64,000 nucleotides of DNA, from positions 71,325,152 through 71,389,151 of the forward strand of contig CM035808.1 in assembly GCA_020466095.1 (NCBI GenBank), given 5' to 3'. This DNA comes from Chlorops oryzae. Taxonomy: Eukaryota > Arthropoda > Insecta > Diptera > Chloropidae. Positions within the stretch are counted from its first letter, which is position 1; each line of letters starts with the position of its first letter. Both the position numbers and the translations under genes were made by a program. Below are positions 20,184-30,952 of this stretch, one piece after another. Under the pieces are notes generated by a model. That model searched no databases and was not told the origin of the DNA. It worked only from the letters and a program-made list of their open reading frames with translations.

Positions 20184-20792
20184 TTATTCTGCACGTTTTT
20201 TAAATATTTCCTTACTGGGTATGCCATTGTTACCTTCTTCTAACGATATTAACGTTTGTTCCGCGAATTTAAGTATAAATAACCCGCAATCTACAAAATT
20301 GGTTTGTTGAGGGCAATTAACATATATTAGTTTTAAGTTTTTCGTAAAATTTTTTCCCGTTATGTTACTTAAGATATCAAAAAATTTTCCCATATTTTTT
20401 ACTATTTCGGATGCGTCATGTGGCTTCAGAGAGTCCCAAATGTGCATTTGGTCGTCTCTTATTACCATTAACATCCAGTGGTTGCTCTCGCATACTGGAA
20501 ATATCCAGTTCTCCACCCGTTCCACATCAATGTTTTTTGTTAAGTTTCTTATTCTCGATAGGGCTATTGAATAATCCGCTTTCGCGGCTGCCTTTATTCC
20601 CTCGTAAGTAAATGAACTGCAGATATGTACTTTAGTTTCTATTGTCTTATGTTTCTTCATAAGCCAATTCAAAAAAACATTAATGTGGACATCTGCCAAC
20701 CACTGGTTGTTAATGATTCTTTCGTAATCATTATGTGTTATATATGTTGTTCTATTGCCTATTTTATAGGAACAAATGTTTGAAAATGTCAT
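20184..20792 (-). CDS. Ulp1/SENP-type (C48) cysteine protease ORF within gypsy C
   Basis: An open frame of 202 codons downstream of integrase, where errantiviruses carry env. The N-terminal WLADVHINVFLNWL (Trp31) matches the WLND-x-VIN start of C48 domains. The catalytic set is in order: His105 in SNHWMLMVI, Asp120 in MHIWDSLKP, Gln162/163 in CPQQTNFVDCG and Cys169 in DCGLFIL. Known family members cleave SUMO or related modifiers; the substrate here is unknown. A stop lies three codons before the ATG, so translation from this Met, probably from a spliced or subgenomic RNA, is inferred. No signal peptide or membrane segment is seen. It is unbroken although pol is damaged, which makes it unusual. 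Confidence 0.85.
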   Translation of the reverse strand: MTFSNICSYKIGNRTTYITHNDYERIINNQWLADVHINVFLNWLMKKHKTIETKVHICSSFTYEGIKAAAKADYSIALSRIRNLTKNIDVERVENWIFPVCESNHWMLMVIRDDQMHIWDSLKPHDASEIVKNMGKFFDILSNITGKNFTKNLKLIYVNCPQQTNFVDCGLFILKFAEQTLISLEEGNNGIPSKEIFKKRAE

Positions 20793-21201
20793 TATTAATT
20801 AGTATTACCCAATGTTCGTCCACGTGCATTGATTTCGGTTGCAATGCTCCTTCTTGTTTTTGCCTTCTCCGGTTACCTTCTAAAGAAAACTGAGACGAAT
20901 ATTTAATATTAATGTGCGAAAAGTTATTACGATCCCTTTCGCTTACTATCTTTTGCTTTAAAAAAAAATTTTTTTTATTATTTTTTATTTTTTATTAATT
21001 GCCAAATTGCATTTTTGCATTTCGAAATTGGCAGGCCAATAAACTTTTTGATTTTTGTATTCGTTTTGTTGAAATGAAATTTTATTTTTTTTTTCAAATT
21101 GCTTTTGCATTGTAGTTTTGCACACCATTGTTTACAACTGTTCGATTCCGTCAACACATTTGGATCAAAATGATCGCAACAAAAGGTTAAGAAACGCTGA
21201 C
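20793..21201 (-). other. Spacer between integrase and the C48 ORF
   Basis: Mostly low-complexity A/T. On the minus strand a CTTTAG acceptor-like site near 20,882 precedes a short frame QKQEGALQPKSMHVDEHW that ends before the C48 ATG. It could be part of an upstream exon, but this is speculative. Confidence 0.35.
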
Positions 21202-22972
21202 TTAGATTGTTGTGCTTTCGATAATTTGCTTTGGATGTTTGTTTTGTTGATCGTTAAATTGTTTTACTAAATTTCTGTGAAAAGTTTTTTCTTTTCTTTT
21301 TATCAACAAACGAACATTTTCTGGCGATGGTGTAGAAATCACTTCATAAGGGCCCTCCCAAATTGGGGAAAATTTATTTTTCATATTTTGATTTTTTAGC
21401 CAGACTTTATCACCCTTGGAAAACTTTCGAGAATTGCTTTTTTTTGTCATAATATTCTTTTGATTTTTTCTTAGCAGTTTGCTGATTTTTCCTTACTATT
21501 TCGTAACTTCTTTGGATTTGATATTTAAGAATTTTACTGTAATCGTCAACATTGTATAGAGGGGCTGGCTTGTTTTTAAGCTTGATCGGAATTTCGAAAT
21601 CGAAACCAAAAAGTGTTTTACTAGGCGTCTGTTTGGTTGTTGAGTGCACTGTATTATTATGTACGTGCATAGCATGATGAATCCATTCATCCCAATTCGT
21701 ACCACCTTCATTTACGAAATTTCGCACATTTTCTGCCATTGTACGGTGGGTTCTTTCGAGAGCCCCGTTAGCTTGCGGGTGGTACGGAGATGTCTGTGAT
21801 TTTTTAATGCCCAATATTTTGCAAACTTCTCTAAAAAGGGCGGAAACGAAATTGGTGCCATTGTCAGTTATCAAAACTTTAGGGATGTTAAATTTAGAAT
21901 TTATTTCATTAAAAAATGCTCTTGCTACTGTTGCTGCTTCTGCATCTGGAATTGCCGTGCATATAAAATATTTAGAAAAATCGTCTAAAAATGTGAGAAT
22001 GTATTTGTTGTCCCTTGCCGAGACTGGAAGTGGCCCAACTATGTCCATATATACTTTATCGAAAGGTCTATGAGGTGTGTCTGTAATTGCCATTGGCATT
22101 TTTTCAATTAAAGAGCTCTTATTTTTTTGACAGAGTTTGCATGCGGCTATGTAGTTTTTAACTTGACGTTGCATGCCCTCCCACTTAAATTGTTTTCTAA
22201 TTCGAAAATATGTTTTCAAAAAACCTTTATGGCCTCCTTTGGGTGTGTCATGGAAGATTTTCAAGACGTTTTCTATGTCTTTTGGATCGGTAAGGACAAC
22301 TGCCGTGTCTTCATTTTCAAAATTTTCTGAGTCTACCTTTGTTTCGAGTTCTTCTTCTTGAGATTTTGCTTTGGATCGGGTTACAATTGAAATTTTATTT
22401 TCGGAAATTGGTAGTCTACTTAAGGCATCAGCATTGAGATTATTTTTCCCCGGTTTGTAGCAAATTTCGAAATCATATTCTAAAAGTTTTAAACGAAAAC
22501 GTCCTAGTCTGGTGTCTTGATCTTTTAAATTAGCTATTCCCTTAAGCGGCTTATGGTCCGTATAGATTTTGAAATGTTTGCCTAAAAGATATGTTCTAAA
22601 ATTTTTTACTGCCCAAACTATTGCTAAAAACTCTTTCTCTATCGTTGAGTAACGCCTCTCAGTTGCACTAAGGGATCTACTTGCGTAATATATCGGAAGA
22701 TCTTGCCCTGGTTCCCCTTGAGATAGGACTGCTCCTAGTGCCTCGTTACTAGCATCTGTTGTTAAAATAAAAAGTTTTTCAAAATTGGGATATTGAAGAA
22801 TTGGGGGACTGGTAACCGCTTTTTTTTTTAGCTGTTCTATGGTTTCTTGACATTCAGGATTCCATTTAAATTTTTCCTCTTTTCTTAATAGTTTGTTTAA
22901 GGGCAACGAAATTTTTGCTGCTTCGGGTATGAATTTTCTATAATAATTTATTAAACCTAGAAATGATTGCAA
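21202..22972 (-). pseudogene. Gypsy C RNase H and integrase
   Basis: A 520-codon open frame starts in the RT connection (FLGLINYYRKFIPEAAKIS) and contains RNase H (LTTDASNEALGAV, RRYSTIEKEFLAIV, IYTDHKPL, NNLNADALSRLP). The integrase follows: HDTPKGGHKG with CKLCQK (HHCC zinc site), YMDIVGPLP (Asp), VLITDNGTNF (Asp) and PQANGALERTHRT (Glu), all intact. After a frameshift at about 21,430 the C-terminal GPY-type module WEGPYEVISTPSPENVRLLI ends at 21,202. Catalytic residues are complete; only the late frameshift spoils the frame. The C48 ORF lies about 410 bp downstream. Confidence 0.9.
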
Positions 22973-25123
22973 TTCCTTAATATTTTTAGGGGGCTGTATA
23001 TTTTTAACGCATTCTACTTTTTAGGGATCTGGTAATACTCCTGCCTCTGAGCATTTATGGCCTTAGTAAACTACTTCTCTTTTAAATTGACATTTTTCCG
23101 TCTGTAATTTCAAATTATTCGCTCTCAAAACATCTAATACTTTTCTCAGTCGTATTTCGTGTGATTCTAAATTTCTAGCATAAATGACAATGTCATCAAG
23201 ATAAACAAAACAATCAATTCCCTGTAAACCGGTTAGTATGCTATTCATTATGCGCTGAAAAGTCGCTGGCGCTCCTGTCAGCCCCGACCGGCATTCTGGC
23301 AAATTCGAAATGTCCTAACCCGGTACTAAAGGCTGTCTCGGCTCTATCTTTTTTGTCAACCAAAACCTGATGATATCCACTAGCCAAGTCTAATGTCGAA
23401 AAGTAACGACTACATCCTAACTGATCCAAAATTTCATCTATTCTGGGAATAGGAAAAACCTGTTTGAGAGTGATTTCGTTCAATTTTCTAAAATCGACTA
23501 CTAGTCTCCATCTCTTCTCACCATCTACTCCTGCCTTTTTGGGGACTAATATGATCGGGGTATTCCCAGGTGATTTGCTTGGAGTGATAATGCCATCTTG
23601 CAGCATCTTATCTACCTGTGAGTTAATTTCTTTTTTGTGGTGTTCGGGTAATCTATATTGTCTGGTATTAATTGAAGAATGACCTGCTTCGTTCGGTATT
23701 TCGTGTTCTAACACTGTAGTGTAGGAAAGTTGATCTCCTGGCAAATGGAAAACATCTGAATAATCTTTAAAAATTTTTTGCATTGAAATTTTTTCCTCTT
23801 GATTAAGAGTGTTATCTAGTTTTTTGGTTTCTAACAAGAGGTTATAACGAAAATCTGTATTATTGCATTTATTTAACTGATTAATAGTTGGACACTTTAA
23901 TTCTTGAAAATTTTCTATTGGTTCGTAATCCAATGGTACTTCGCTTAATCTAATAGCCTCATTATTCGTATTTAAATTTGGTATATACCCTTTTCCATTT
24001 ATTATCCTAGTCAGTGTGCCTCCTACAAGAACATTTGGCATTATTTCTTTCTTCTGTACGACTACATCCCCTGATAATTCTTCTGCATAAATTGCCACTA
24101 TTCTCTTTTCCCTAGCTTGGACTGTGACTGTTTTCACAATACAAATCCTATTGCTATCGTCGGAAAAAACAAGCGGAAGTGATGCATTTTGTTCATTGTT
24201 ATTGAAAAAGGATATTTCTTTATTGATATTATCAATTACTGACCTATTCCAGAGTTCATCCCTTTCCAGTAAGCCATCTGCTGGAATTTGGCTTTCTTTT
24301 GGTAGCACATGTAACTTAAATTTTAATTCTGGGTTACTGAAGTGTTGAAGGGGAATGGTTCCTATTGTACGAACGTTACCCCCGAAAGCTCCCGACAATT
24401 GTGTGCTTTCGTTCTCATCTATTTCGACATTACTCTTCAAAGCTTCCTTTTTTACTAAGCTTGTGTCGGCACCAGTGTCTACTAACAACGTTATTTGCGC
24501 GTTTATAGCTTGTCCACATGGAAATACTATAAACGAGTCATTTAATGCTGAGCTAGCCACCTTGTCATTATTCGCTTGAGTGCGGTACCTGAATTTTTTA
24601 ATATTTCCACTATATTCTCTGATCCATCTGCCTATGAACAAAGTTTTTTCCCACAAAAATGTGAATAAGAGTAACACAAAAGATAAGATCAATTCGATTC
24701 TATCTTCGTTTTTATTCTTATTACCTTGAATTTTTGTTTCGGATACAATTTGAGTTTGGTTCGGAGGTACCTTTCTCGCAAAGTTCTTTTCGACCAAAAC
24801 ATGCATTAATTGATTATTCTTTGATTCTTTAACTAATGGTTCTTCGCTTTCATAATAATGAACGACGACTTCGTCGTTGAAATTCACTTTCTTTGAATTT
24901 CTTAGTTTCAAGGAAATTTCATCTTTGCTATCTATTCTTTTTATTTTCTTCTTAATAATCTGGTTGTTAAGGTCAAGAAGATTTTATTTATGTCCAGTTC
25001 CATGAACTCTTCGTGGGGGTTTTTTAATTTAACTACTTTTTCTCCTTTTTCTTTAAGTTCATATGGTTTATCTATTTCTTCTTCCCCCGGAACTATACTT
25101 GGCCTATAAGTTTTCGAATTCAT
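22973..25123 (-). pseudogene. Gypsy C protease and reverse transcriptase
   Basis: A 556-codon frame (24,911-23,241) begins after a short upstream frame (25,123-24,941). A hydrophobic segment, residues about 72-94 (ELILSFVLLLFTFLW), precedes the protease active site LLVDTGADTSLV (Asp145). RT begins near residue 440 (ILVPKKAG, WRLVVDFRKLNEIT) and includes FSTLDLASGYHQV. A one-base frameshift in GGTCGGGG at about 23,290 moves to the frame with GAPATFQRIMN and FVYLDDIVIYA. TAA stops at 23,063-23,065 and 23,021-23,023 then interrupt the thumb. The membrane-like segment before the protease is odd for pol. Confidence 0.88.
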
Positions 25124-25137
25124 TTTGGCTTTCCGGT

Positions 25138-26639
25138 CTATTGGCCTTGACCGGGCCGCATCGAGTTTCCCTGGCTCCTATTTTCCTGGGGTGCACTATT
25201 ACAATACCGTGCTATGTGACCGAAATTTGAGCATTTGAAACATTGCATCCCTTTTGGCTGACTATTATTTGTCATATTCTCTCTAGGTTGACTACTCGAA
25301 TTTTGCGCTCTCCCAGGAGTATTTCCATTGTTGTTATAATTTTGAGATTGGTTATTATGTTGTGTTCTAAACGGGTTGAAATTTTGATTTTGCATACTAT
25401 TTTGTGGTTCAAAAGGATGATTTGGAGAATGATGGTAACTTTGTGTTCTAAAACCGCTTTCAATATTCCCTGTACCAGGCTGCTGATCCTGTTGAGCATT
25501 CAAAATTGGTTTACAAAATTTATTGGATTCATGTCCTCGTGTTTTGCATATATTGCAGAATATGTTTTTTAATTCGAAGCAAATATTGCAATAGGGAGTA
25601 TTTCTCCTGAGTTGGCAAACATTTCTAGTATGACCCACAATATTGCAAAAAGAGCAGGGAATTGTTTGAAATTGGGCTGGTTGATTTATGAGGTTATTTG
25701 CATAAAATTGTCTACTATTGCAATGACGATCTTCTGTATCTTCGGCTATTTTTGCTAAAAAAACGATAGAGGCTTATCTAAATGTCCTTCGAGGCGGAGT
25801 TGCATATATTTATCTTTTAGTCCAAAAATAAATTTATTTTTTGCCATATTCCGGTACTCGCTGAGTGCTGATACCGCCTCAGACTCGTTCCAGGACGCTT
25901 TAATCATTCGTTCCGCTTCATTCAGTAAAACTTCTATCCTTCGCCCAAATTCTGAGGCCCTTTTATTTGTATGCTCTACGGTGCTTTCCATTTCTGCCCT
26001 TATCACTTCTAAGCTTTTCTGTTTTAGGAATTGTTTTTTAATGAAATTCCCCAATTCATCTACGCTCCCGAACACTAGCTCATTTGTTTTTATAAACGCC
26101 TCTCCTGACAGTCGTTGTTTTACGCACTTTATCAGTTCGCTAGGAGCTATATTTTGTGAAATGCTTTTAAGAAGTTCTAGTCCTGTGACGAACTTCGCTA
26201 CCTCTGACCTTAATTCTAGCCTATTTTCGCCTGAAAAGCAAGGCACTAAACTCACTACTTTCTTCATTACTTCATCTGCGGGAGGTGGAATTGCCATTGT
26301 AACTTTTACTGTAGGAACTATTGGTGTTTGATTATTCGTTTCCTGATTTGGCCTGTTTTCTGTATTTATCCCTACTGAAATATTCTTTTTCGCGGGGGTT
26401 GGAAGCAGTCTTAAAAAGGTTGGATTATTTTGAAGGAGTATTTTTGGACTATTTGTATGCTCAATAGTTACTTTTTCGTTATTAATTGAACTATTTTCTT
26501 TATTTTTGTCTCCTAGTGAACTTGTAGGCGGGGGTGGAGGAGGAGGTGGAGCGGGTTTTGGACTCGTTTTGCTGCTGCTGGGGCTTGGACTCTGTGTGTT
26601 CCTAAATTCCCTTTTAAAATTTTCTATTCTTTCAGCCAC
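25138..26639 (-). pseudogene. Gypsy C gag, capsid and nucleocapsid parts
   Basis: The frame from about 26,650 contains a proline tract (PKPAPPPPPPPPTSS, about codons 26-40), a capsid-like region (VVSLVPCFSGENRLELRSEV, RLSGEAFIKTNELV, NEAERMIKASWNESEAVSAL) and stops at 25,755. Translation resumes one base off in a poly-T run with cysteine-rich sequence (CNICFELKNIFCNICKTRGH) and a clear CCHC knuckle CFKCSNFGHIARYC near 25,230-25,190. Gag would assemble particles and bind RNA. The valine codon at 26,639 is not a natural start; the frame joins the coiled-coil part upstream. Confidence 0.85.
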
Positions 26640-27085
26640 CTTATTTCTTCCTCTCGCTCTCTAAGGGTTTCCTTGTCTCTCTGGACCTGGTCTGCTAGCT
26701 TTTCCCCTGCTGCGTTGCTTAATGCTTTTTTAAAATCCTCGTTTCTCTTATCGGACTCCTCAATTAATAACCTGCTCGCGTCAATTTGGTTCTTTAATTT
26801 TTTGCGGTCTTTTTTTAGGCAGTTTATTGTTTCTTCTAACTGTTGGACTTTTTTCTTATTTGTCTCGCTCTGCTTACTCAATGAACGTCTTACTTTGTCT
26901 ATAAGGAAGGATGCCTCCCCAAGTTTCGAAAATTGGCCTAACACTATTTGATCTTTAATTAACTGCGAAACCTCTCGCCCTAAATCTGCTTCTTTAAGTA
27001 ATTCTCTTGCTGTCTCTAAAACTACTGCAGTATCGATTTCTGATTGTTTAATTGTTTCTCTAAGTGCTTCCAATTCTCCCTCCAT
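26624..27085 (-). pseudogene. Gypsy C gag N-terminus, coiled coil
   Basis: From ATG 27,085 a 153-codon frame is rich in Glu, Lys, Leu with heptad spacing (ETIKQSEIDTAVVLETAREL, KKVQQLEETINCLKKDRKKL), predicting a long coiled coil for particle assembly. It ends one frame off from the capsid part at 26,639, so a single-base indel near 26,640 split one gag gene. The ATG is the first in the frame after the leader. Confidence 0.8.
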
Positions 27086-27663
27086 ATGACTCCATTAAAT
27101 ACGGATTTACTTCGTTCATTGTTCATTGCAAATAACAAAAAAAAATTTTCATTCGCATCTAAGTACACCAAATGCCAGCCTACTCAACCGAAAATAACAA
27201 AAATAAGCAAACAGTAAATAAACTCTTCGCACATAAATTTTAGTTCACGTACACACCATGTTTTGTTTTGTTCTGCTTTTCTTTAATTTCTGGGTCTGCT
27301 TTGTTTATTTGTTTGTGTTTATTAAAAGAAATTTTTTGAATTTTTTGTTTGTGCGTATGTTTGAGACTCACCTTATTTAGTTAAATTACTTTCTCAACCA
27401 CAAATAGCTTCTTCATAAAAATATTGGCAAACTGTTTGTAACAATTTTTCCGTCAATATTTAATGTTCTTTGGTCATCACAACTTCTACAAGGTAGCCTT
27501 ACGAAAAATTTTATTAGACTGGGCGGTTATGACGCATCAACTTTTAAAACCGAAACCAGTTCCGCTTCAGTCAGTTTATTTTTTTTCGCAATTCACCCTA
27601 CAAAATGTTGAAATAGCCCTTATGAAACTATTTTACCGTGTAGATTCGAATCCAACTATGAAT
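27086..27663 (-). other. Gypsy C untranslated leader
   Basis: Non-coding sequence between the PBS and the gag ATG, AT-rich, without a long frame. It is where packaging and splice-donor signals would be expected; none can be assigned by eye. Confidence 0.6.
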
Positions 27664-27684
27664 AGTTGAATACCGGCTGCGCCA
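27664..27684 (-). promoter_or_regulatory. Primer binding site of gypsy C
   Basis: Minus strand, immediately after the LTR end TTTAACA: TTGGCGCAGCCGGTATTC. TGGCGC followed by AG resembles the tRNA-Ser-type PBS of the 17.6/297 group of insect gypsy elements; the tRNA assignment is from memory. Confidence 0.75.
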
Positions 27685-27685
27685 A

Positions 27686-28483
27686 TGTTAAAGGGTTCCC
27701 GTGCGTATTCTTAGAAGAAGGATACACCTGAATCCCCTTTTTCATGTAAAAATAAAAACAAGGACAAACAATAAATTCATTCAAATTCTTTTATTAATTT
27801 ATAGTCCTCTTGTTTATTTTACATGAATTATTCCTAATCTAATCTCCTTCTTACACTCGAAATACTTCCTAGTATTCTAACTAACACTTAAAGTCCACGT
27901 TCTAGTCGCTGTTGCCGCTTGATGAGTACAGCCGATTCGAATTGAGACCTTGGAAACTAAAATGCAAGTCCTCTTCCAGATATCGATCATTTGCTTATAT
28001 AGGGAGAAAGTGTCTAGTCTTCACTTTCTCGCTGGGATGTCGCAATCTGGAATACCGTTGTTGTGTTGCAATACTATTTCGAAATTGATATTTCGCAACC
28101 TCTTGTTGTTGTTGACCCATTTTGATGCTAGAATTCAATATCTACGAGTTTGCCGAAACTGCAACCCTTGCTGTTTTCTTGCTCGTCATTCTCGCTGCCC
28201 GCCGTTCTCGCCTGTCGTCGTTCTCACTCTTTGTTGTTCTCGCTGTTCGTCGCTTTGGCTGTCGTTTACTTATTTATGCCAACGATCATATTACCTTGCG
28301 GCTGTTGGCTTCGCCTTTATGTTTGTTTGTTGTTGTTGTTCTGGCCTTAAAAGTAAGCTTGCAGTTTTTTTCAGCTTTCACTTCAAGGTCTTTGGCTATT
28401 TCAATCACAGCTGATTATGTTTTGGTTATGACGGTCGATCAGAGGCGATACAGAAGGGTTGTGAGTAGAGACGACTCACAACA
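27686..28483 (-). repeat. Gypsy C 5' LTR, full length (798 bp)
   Basis: It shares both ends with the 3' LTR. An extra ~405 bp (28,041-28,445), with CTGTCGTCGTTCTC-like pyrimidine-rich text, is found only here. The right border is followed by ATTTGATAAAA, giving the ATTT target duplication. Confidence 0.9.
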
Positions 28484-28499
28484 ATTTGATAAAAACAAG

Positions 28500-29070
28500 T
28501 CACGCAAAATATTATTTAAAAAAATATTATTTTAGTTTTTCTTTTCAATTTTTGCAGCTACTGTGAGCAAAGTCGCTCCTACAGGGGTAAAATGTTTGAC
28601 CGACCCCTATTATTTTCCTTAAGGGGGCTCCCATACAAAAGTAATATTTTTATTAATTTTCCCCCCACCGTCCTAACTTGCCCCAGAGTGCCCCTAGAGG
28701 AGTCAAATGTATGACTGACCCCCAATATTTTTTTACCACCAACAAATTTTCAGAAGATACCTTGCCCCTATATAAATATTTAAGGTAGTGCCTATACAAA
28801 TTTTTGAATTTTTTGATTCATTGCTGTAAATTATGAGGAAAAACTTTCACAGCTACCGCAGAGTCGCTCCTAGAGGGGTTTAATGTATGACCGACCCCCA
28901 TTAGTTTTTCCTCCGCAACAATATTCCAGAAGAAACCTTCCTCCATCTCCCCTCCCTGAGGTGGTTCCCAAAAAAAAAAATTTTTTGTATACATTCGCCC
29001 TCCTTCCCCACCGTCCTTACTAGGCCTAGAGTGGCCCTAGAGAAGTCTAATGTATAACCGACTCCAATAT
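28500..29070 (-). repeat. Inverted copy of the satellite-like repeat at 40.45-40.98 kb
   Basis: It holds several repeats of an internal motif (GTCGCTCCTASAGGGGT... GACCGACCCC) spaced by roughly 150-170 bp, with T/A-rich linkers and GGGAGCC-type segments. The order is the reverse complement of 40,450-40,985 and 47,805-48,338. No coding frame. Confidence 0.7.
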
Positions 29071-29210
29071 ATCTTTTCATCCCAATAACAGATCTGAATA
29101 TGTATAAACATCTTACATGTCCAATTTCAAAAAACGAATAAGATTTACATAGAATATGCAACAATTAAGTGAGAAATAAATAACCACGTTTCCTTTCGAA
29201 ATAACACTAA

Positions 29211-29627
29211 AGGCTTGTTCAGACGGAGCTCCGAAACATGCGTTTCGTTTCGTGAAACACGAATGCGAAACTACTCGTTCAGACGTAGTCATTCGTGTTT
29301 CGTTTTCGTCTTCTTCGTCTTATTTGTTTTTCAAAATGTTTGGAAATAGTCATTCTTGCCCGCTTTGAAAGTGGAAAAGAAATGTGAATGAATTTAGATC
29401 GCATGTATAGTAATTTTTCTTTTGCTCTTTACTTCTTTTCCCGATAACAATCGATTAAATTAGGGACGATAGCAATTTTTACTTGTTTCGCTACTTGTTT
29501 CGATCTGAAACACGTAGTTTTAAAGTGTTTCGGATGTCAAAATTTGTATGGCGAAACAAGTGTTTGGTTCTTGTTTCGGCCCCGAAACACGAATGAGAGC
29601 TGAAACACGTAGCGTCTGAACAAGCCT
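29211..29627. mobile_element. MITE with TAA target duplication (417 bp)
   Basis: Termini AGGCTTGTTCAGACG and CGTCTGAACAAGCCT are exact inverted repeats, and TAA flanks both ends (29,208-29,210 and 29,628-29,630). Inside, GTTTCG/CGAAAC motifs recur in both orientations, giving a partly self-complementary element. A 3-bp TWA duplication is characteristic of PIF/Harbinger-type MITEs; its termini differ from the Harbinger element at 50,995. Confidence 0.75.
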
Positions 29628-29759
29628 TAAGTAAGTTCAACAACCGTGAGATCATTATTTTATAATTTTACATTTTATTTCAGTTTTTTTCAGATTTTTT
29701 AAACATATATAAAGAATTATATAGACCCACCGAATTTATGAGGAAGTCAATCATTCATT

Positions 29760-30952
29760 GTAGAGTCATTAGTCAAAATAAATCTCAGTGGGAGGTTTTC
29801 CTTCTTGGCGCAGGACGCGTATAAGTCTTGCGTTACTTTAACTGCACGCTCACAGCATTGGTTGCTTCTGGCAATGTTGATTAGAGACTCATCTATTTTC
29901 AAGTGTGTTTTCAAGCATTTGAGAGCTCTTGGGTAGCCATTTAGAACTTCAGATAGTTCATCAAAATCTTCAGCTCGAAAAATTTGACTGCTGAATCAAG
30001 TCAGCCCATGACTAGGATATAAAAAAACAAATTTGGCGCAGACTGTGCCGGAATTCAGGCATAAGAACAAATGCAAGAAGGGCTAGAATGGCATGAGAGT
30101 TCCAGCGCGCATTGCTGATGTTTGGGATCTGTTGAAACTTTACGAAGGGCATCTATTTTTTCTCAGTGAAATGACGGAAGACACGAGTGAGGTGGAAGAG
30201 AAACTTAATGTCATCTCTCCAGCCGCCTGTTTCCTTAATCTCGGCTGTCCCGTTGTGGAAGGCTGCTTTCAATTCAACATAATTCCCAAATAAATCCTGC
30301 ACAAAGAAGTACTCGATGCTTGGTGATTTGGTACATCGTTTGAATTCATCGTCCATGACAATACAAAGAATGCGATTCAGCACATGATGCTGGCAGCTAA
30401 TAAATTGGGCTTGGGGTTACCCTTATCCTAGAACATTTGCTGTAGCCGAACAACAACACCTGTCTTCCTGGCAGTATTTACACTTGTTGTGTCTGCAACA
30501 ACAATTTCAATTAAACCCCACAGGCTGAATTCCTGTAACATATCCCGGAGTTCTTCTGCGATTGTTTGACCTTTCCCATCTTTTAATTTGAGCGCACCCA
30601 ACTTAATTTCTTTTGCTTCGTTTTTCAGAAACACAGCAACATATTCAGAGTTACCAATGTGCTTGGCATCAAAGTGTAAGCTCCACTTCTCCAGATGAAG
30701 CGTGTTCACGAAGTGAATCTTGACGTGAGCAGCTACGTTGTAGAGACTCTTATGGATTGCTGACTGACTTGGGATTGGGATTTCAATGCCCTCACCAGAA
30801 ATCTGGCGGCGCACCTTTGCTGTTCCATGGGATGAAAGCTTTAAGTTTACAACCAGCCGCCTTGCAATCCCCGTTTCGTTATGTGATCTCTTACTCGTTG
30901 ATGCTATATTCCCATCCTTCCAAGGACAGTATTGGATGTTGTCGGACGTGTC
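29760..30952 (-). pseudogene. Transposon X transposase, C-terminal part
   Basis: Reading down the minus strand: DTSDNIQYCPWKDGN (interrupted by the BEL element at 30,953), LHLEKWSLHFDAKHIG (probable first catalytic Asp), IEIVVADTTSVNTARKTGVV (second Asp), LNRILCIVMDDEFKRCTKSP, PNISNARWNSHAILALLAFV, and last SNQCCERAVKVTQDLYASCA (probable catalytic Glu). Several frame changes occur (about 30,428, 30,150, 29,990). The pattern HFDxK - ADTTSVNTG - NARWNSRAI is one I associate with uncharacterised insect and cnidarian proteins; I cannot name the superfamily. Its N-terminal part lies beyond the BEL element at 37,036. Confidence 0.65.

Larger units (their letters stand above)
19380..28483 (-). mobile_element. 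Gypsy element C, LTR retrotransposon carrying a Ulp1-like protease
   Basis: Complete by structure: LTRs at 19,380-19,772 and 27,686-28,483, both beginning TGTTGTGAGTCG and ending TTTAACA on the minus strand; a PBS next to the 5' LTR; a purine tract next to the 3' LTR; ATTT duplicated at both outer edges (19,376-19,379 and 28,484-28,487). Order on the minus strand is gag with coiled coil and zinc knuckle, protease, RT, RNase H, integrase, then a C48 protease ORF. Scattered frameshifts and two stops in RT show it is not active as it stands. It lies in the Ty3/gypsy group; a 17.6/297-like affinity is suggested by the PBS. Confidence 0.92.

Noticed and set aside
27950..28535. Cysteine-rich plus-strand frames
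   Set aside because: They lie inside the gypsy C 5' LTR on the strand opposite to the element; no domain recognised.
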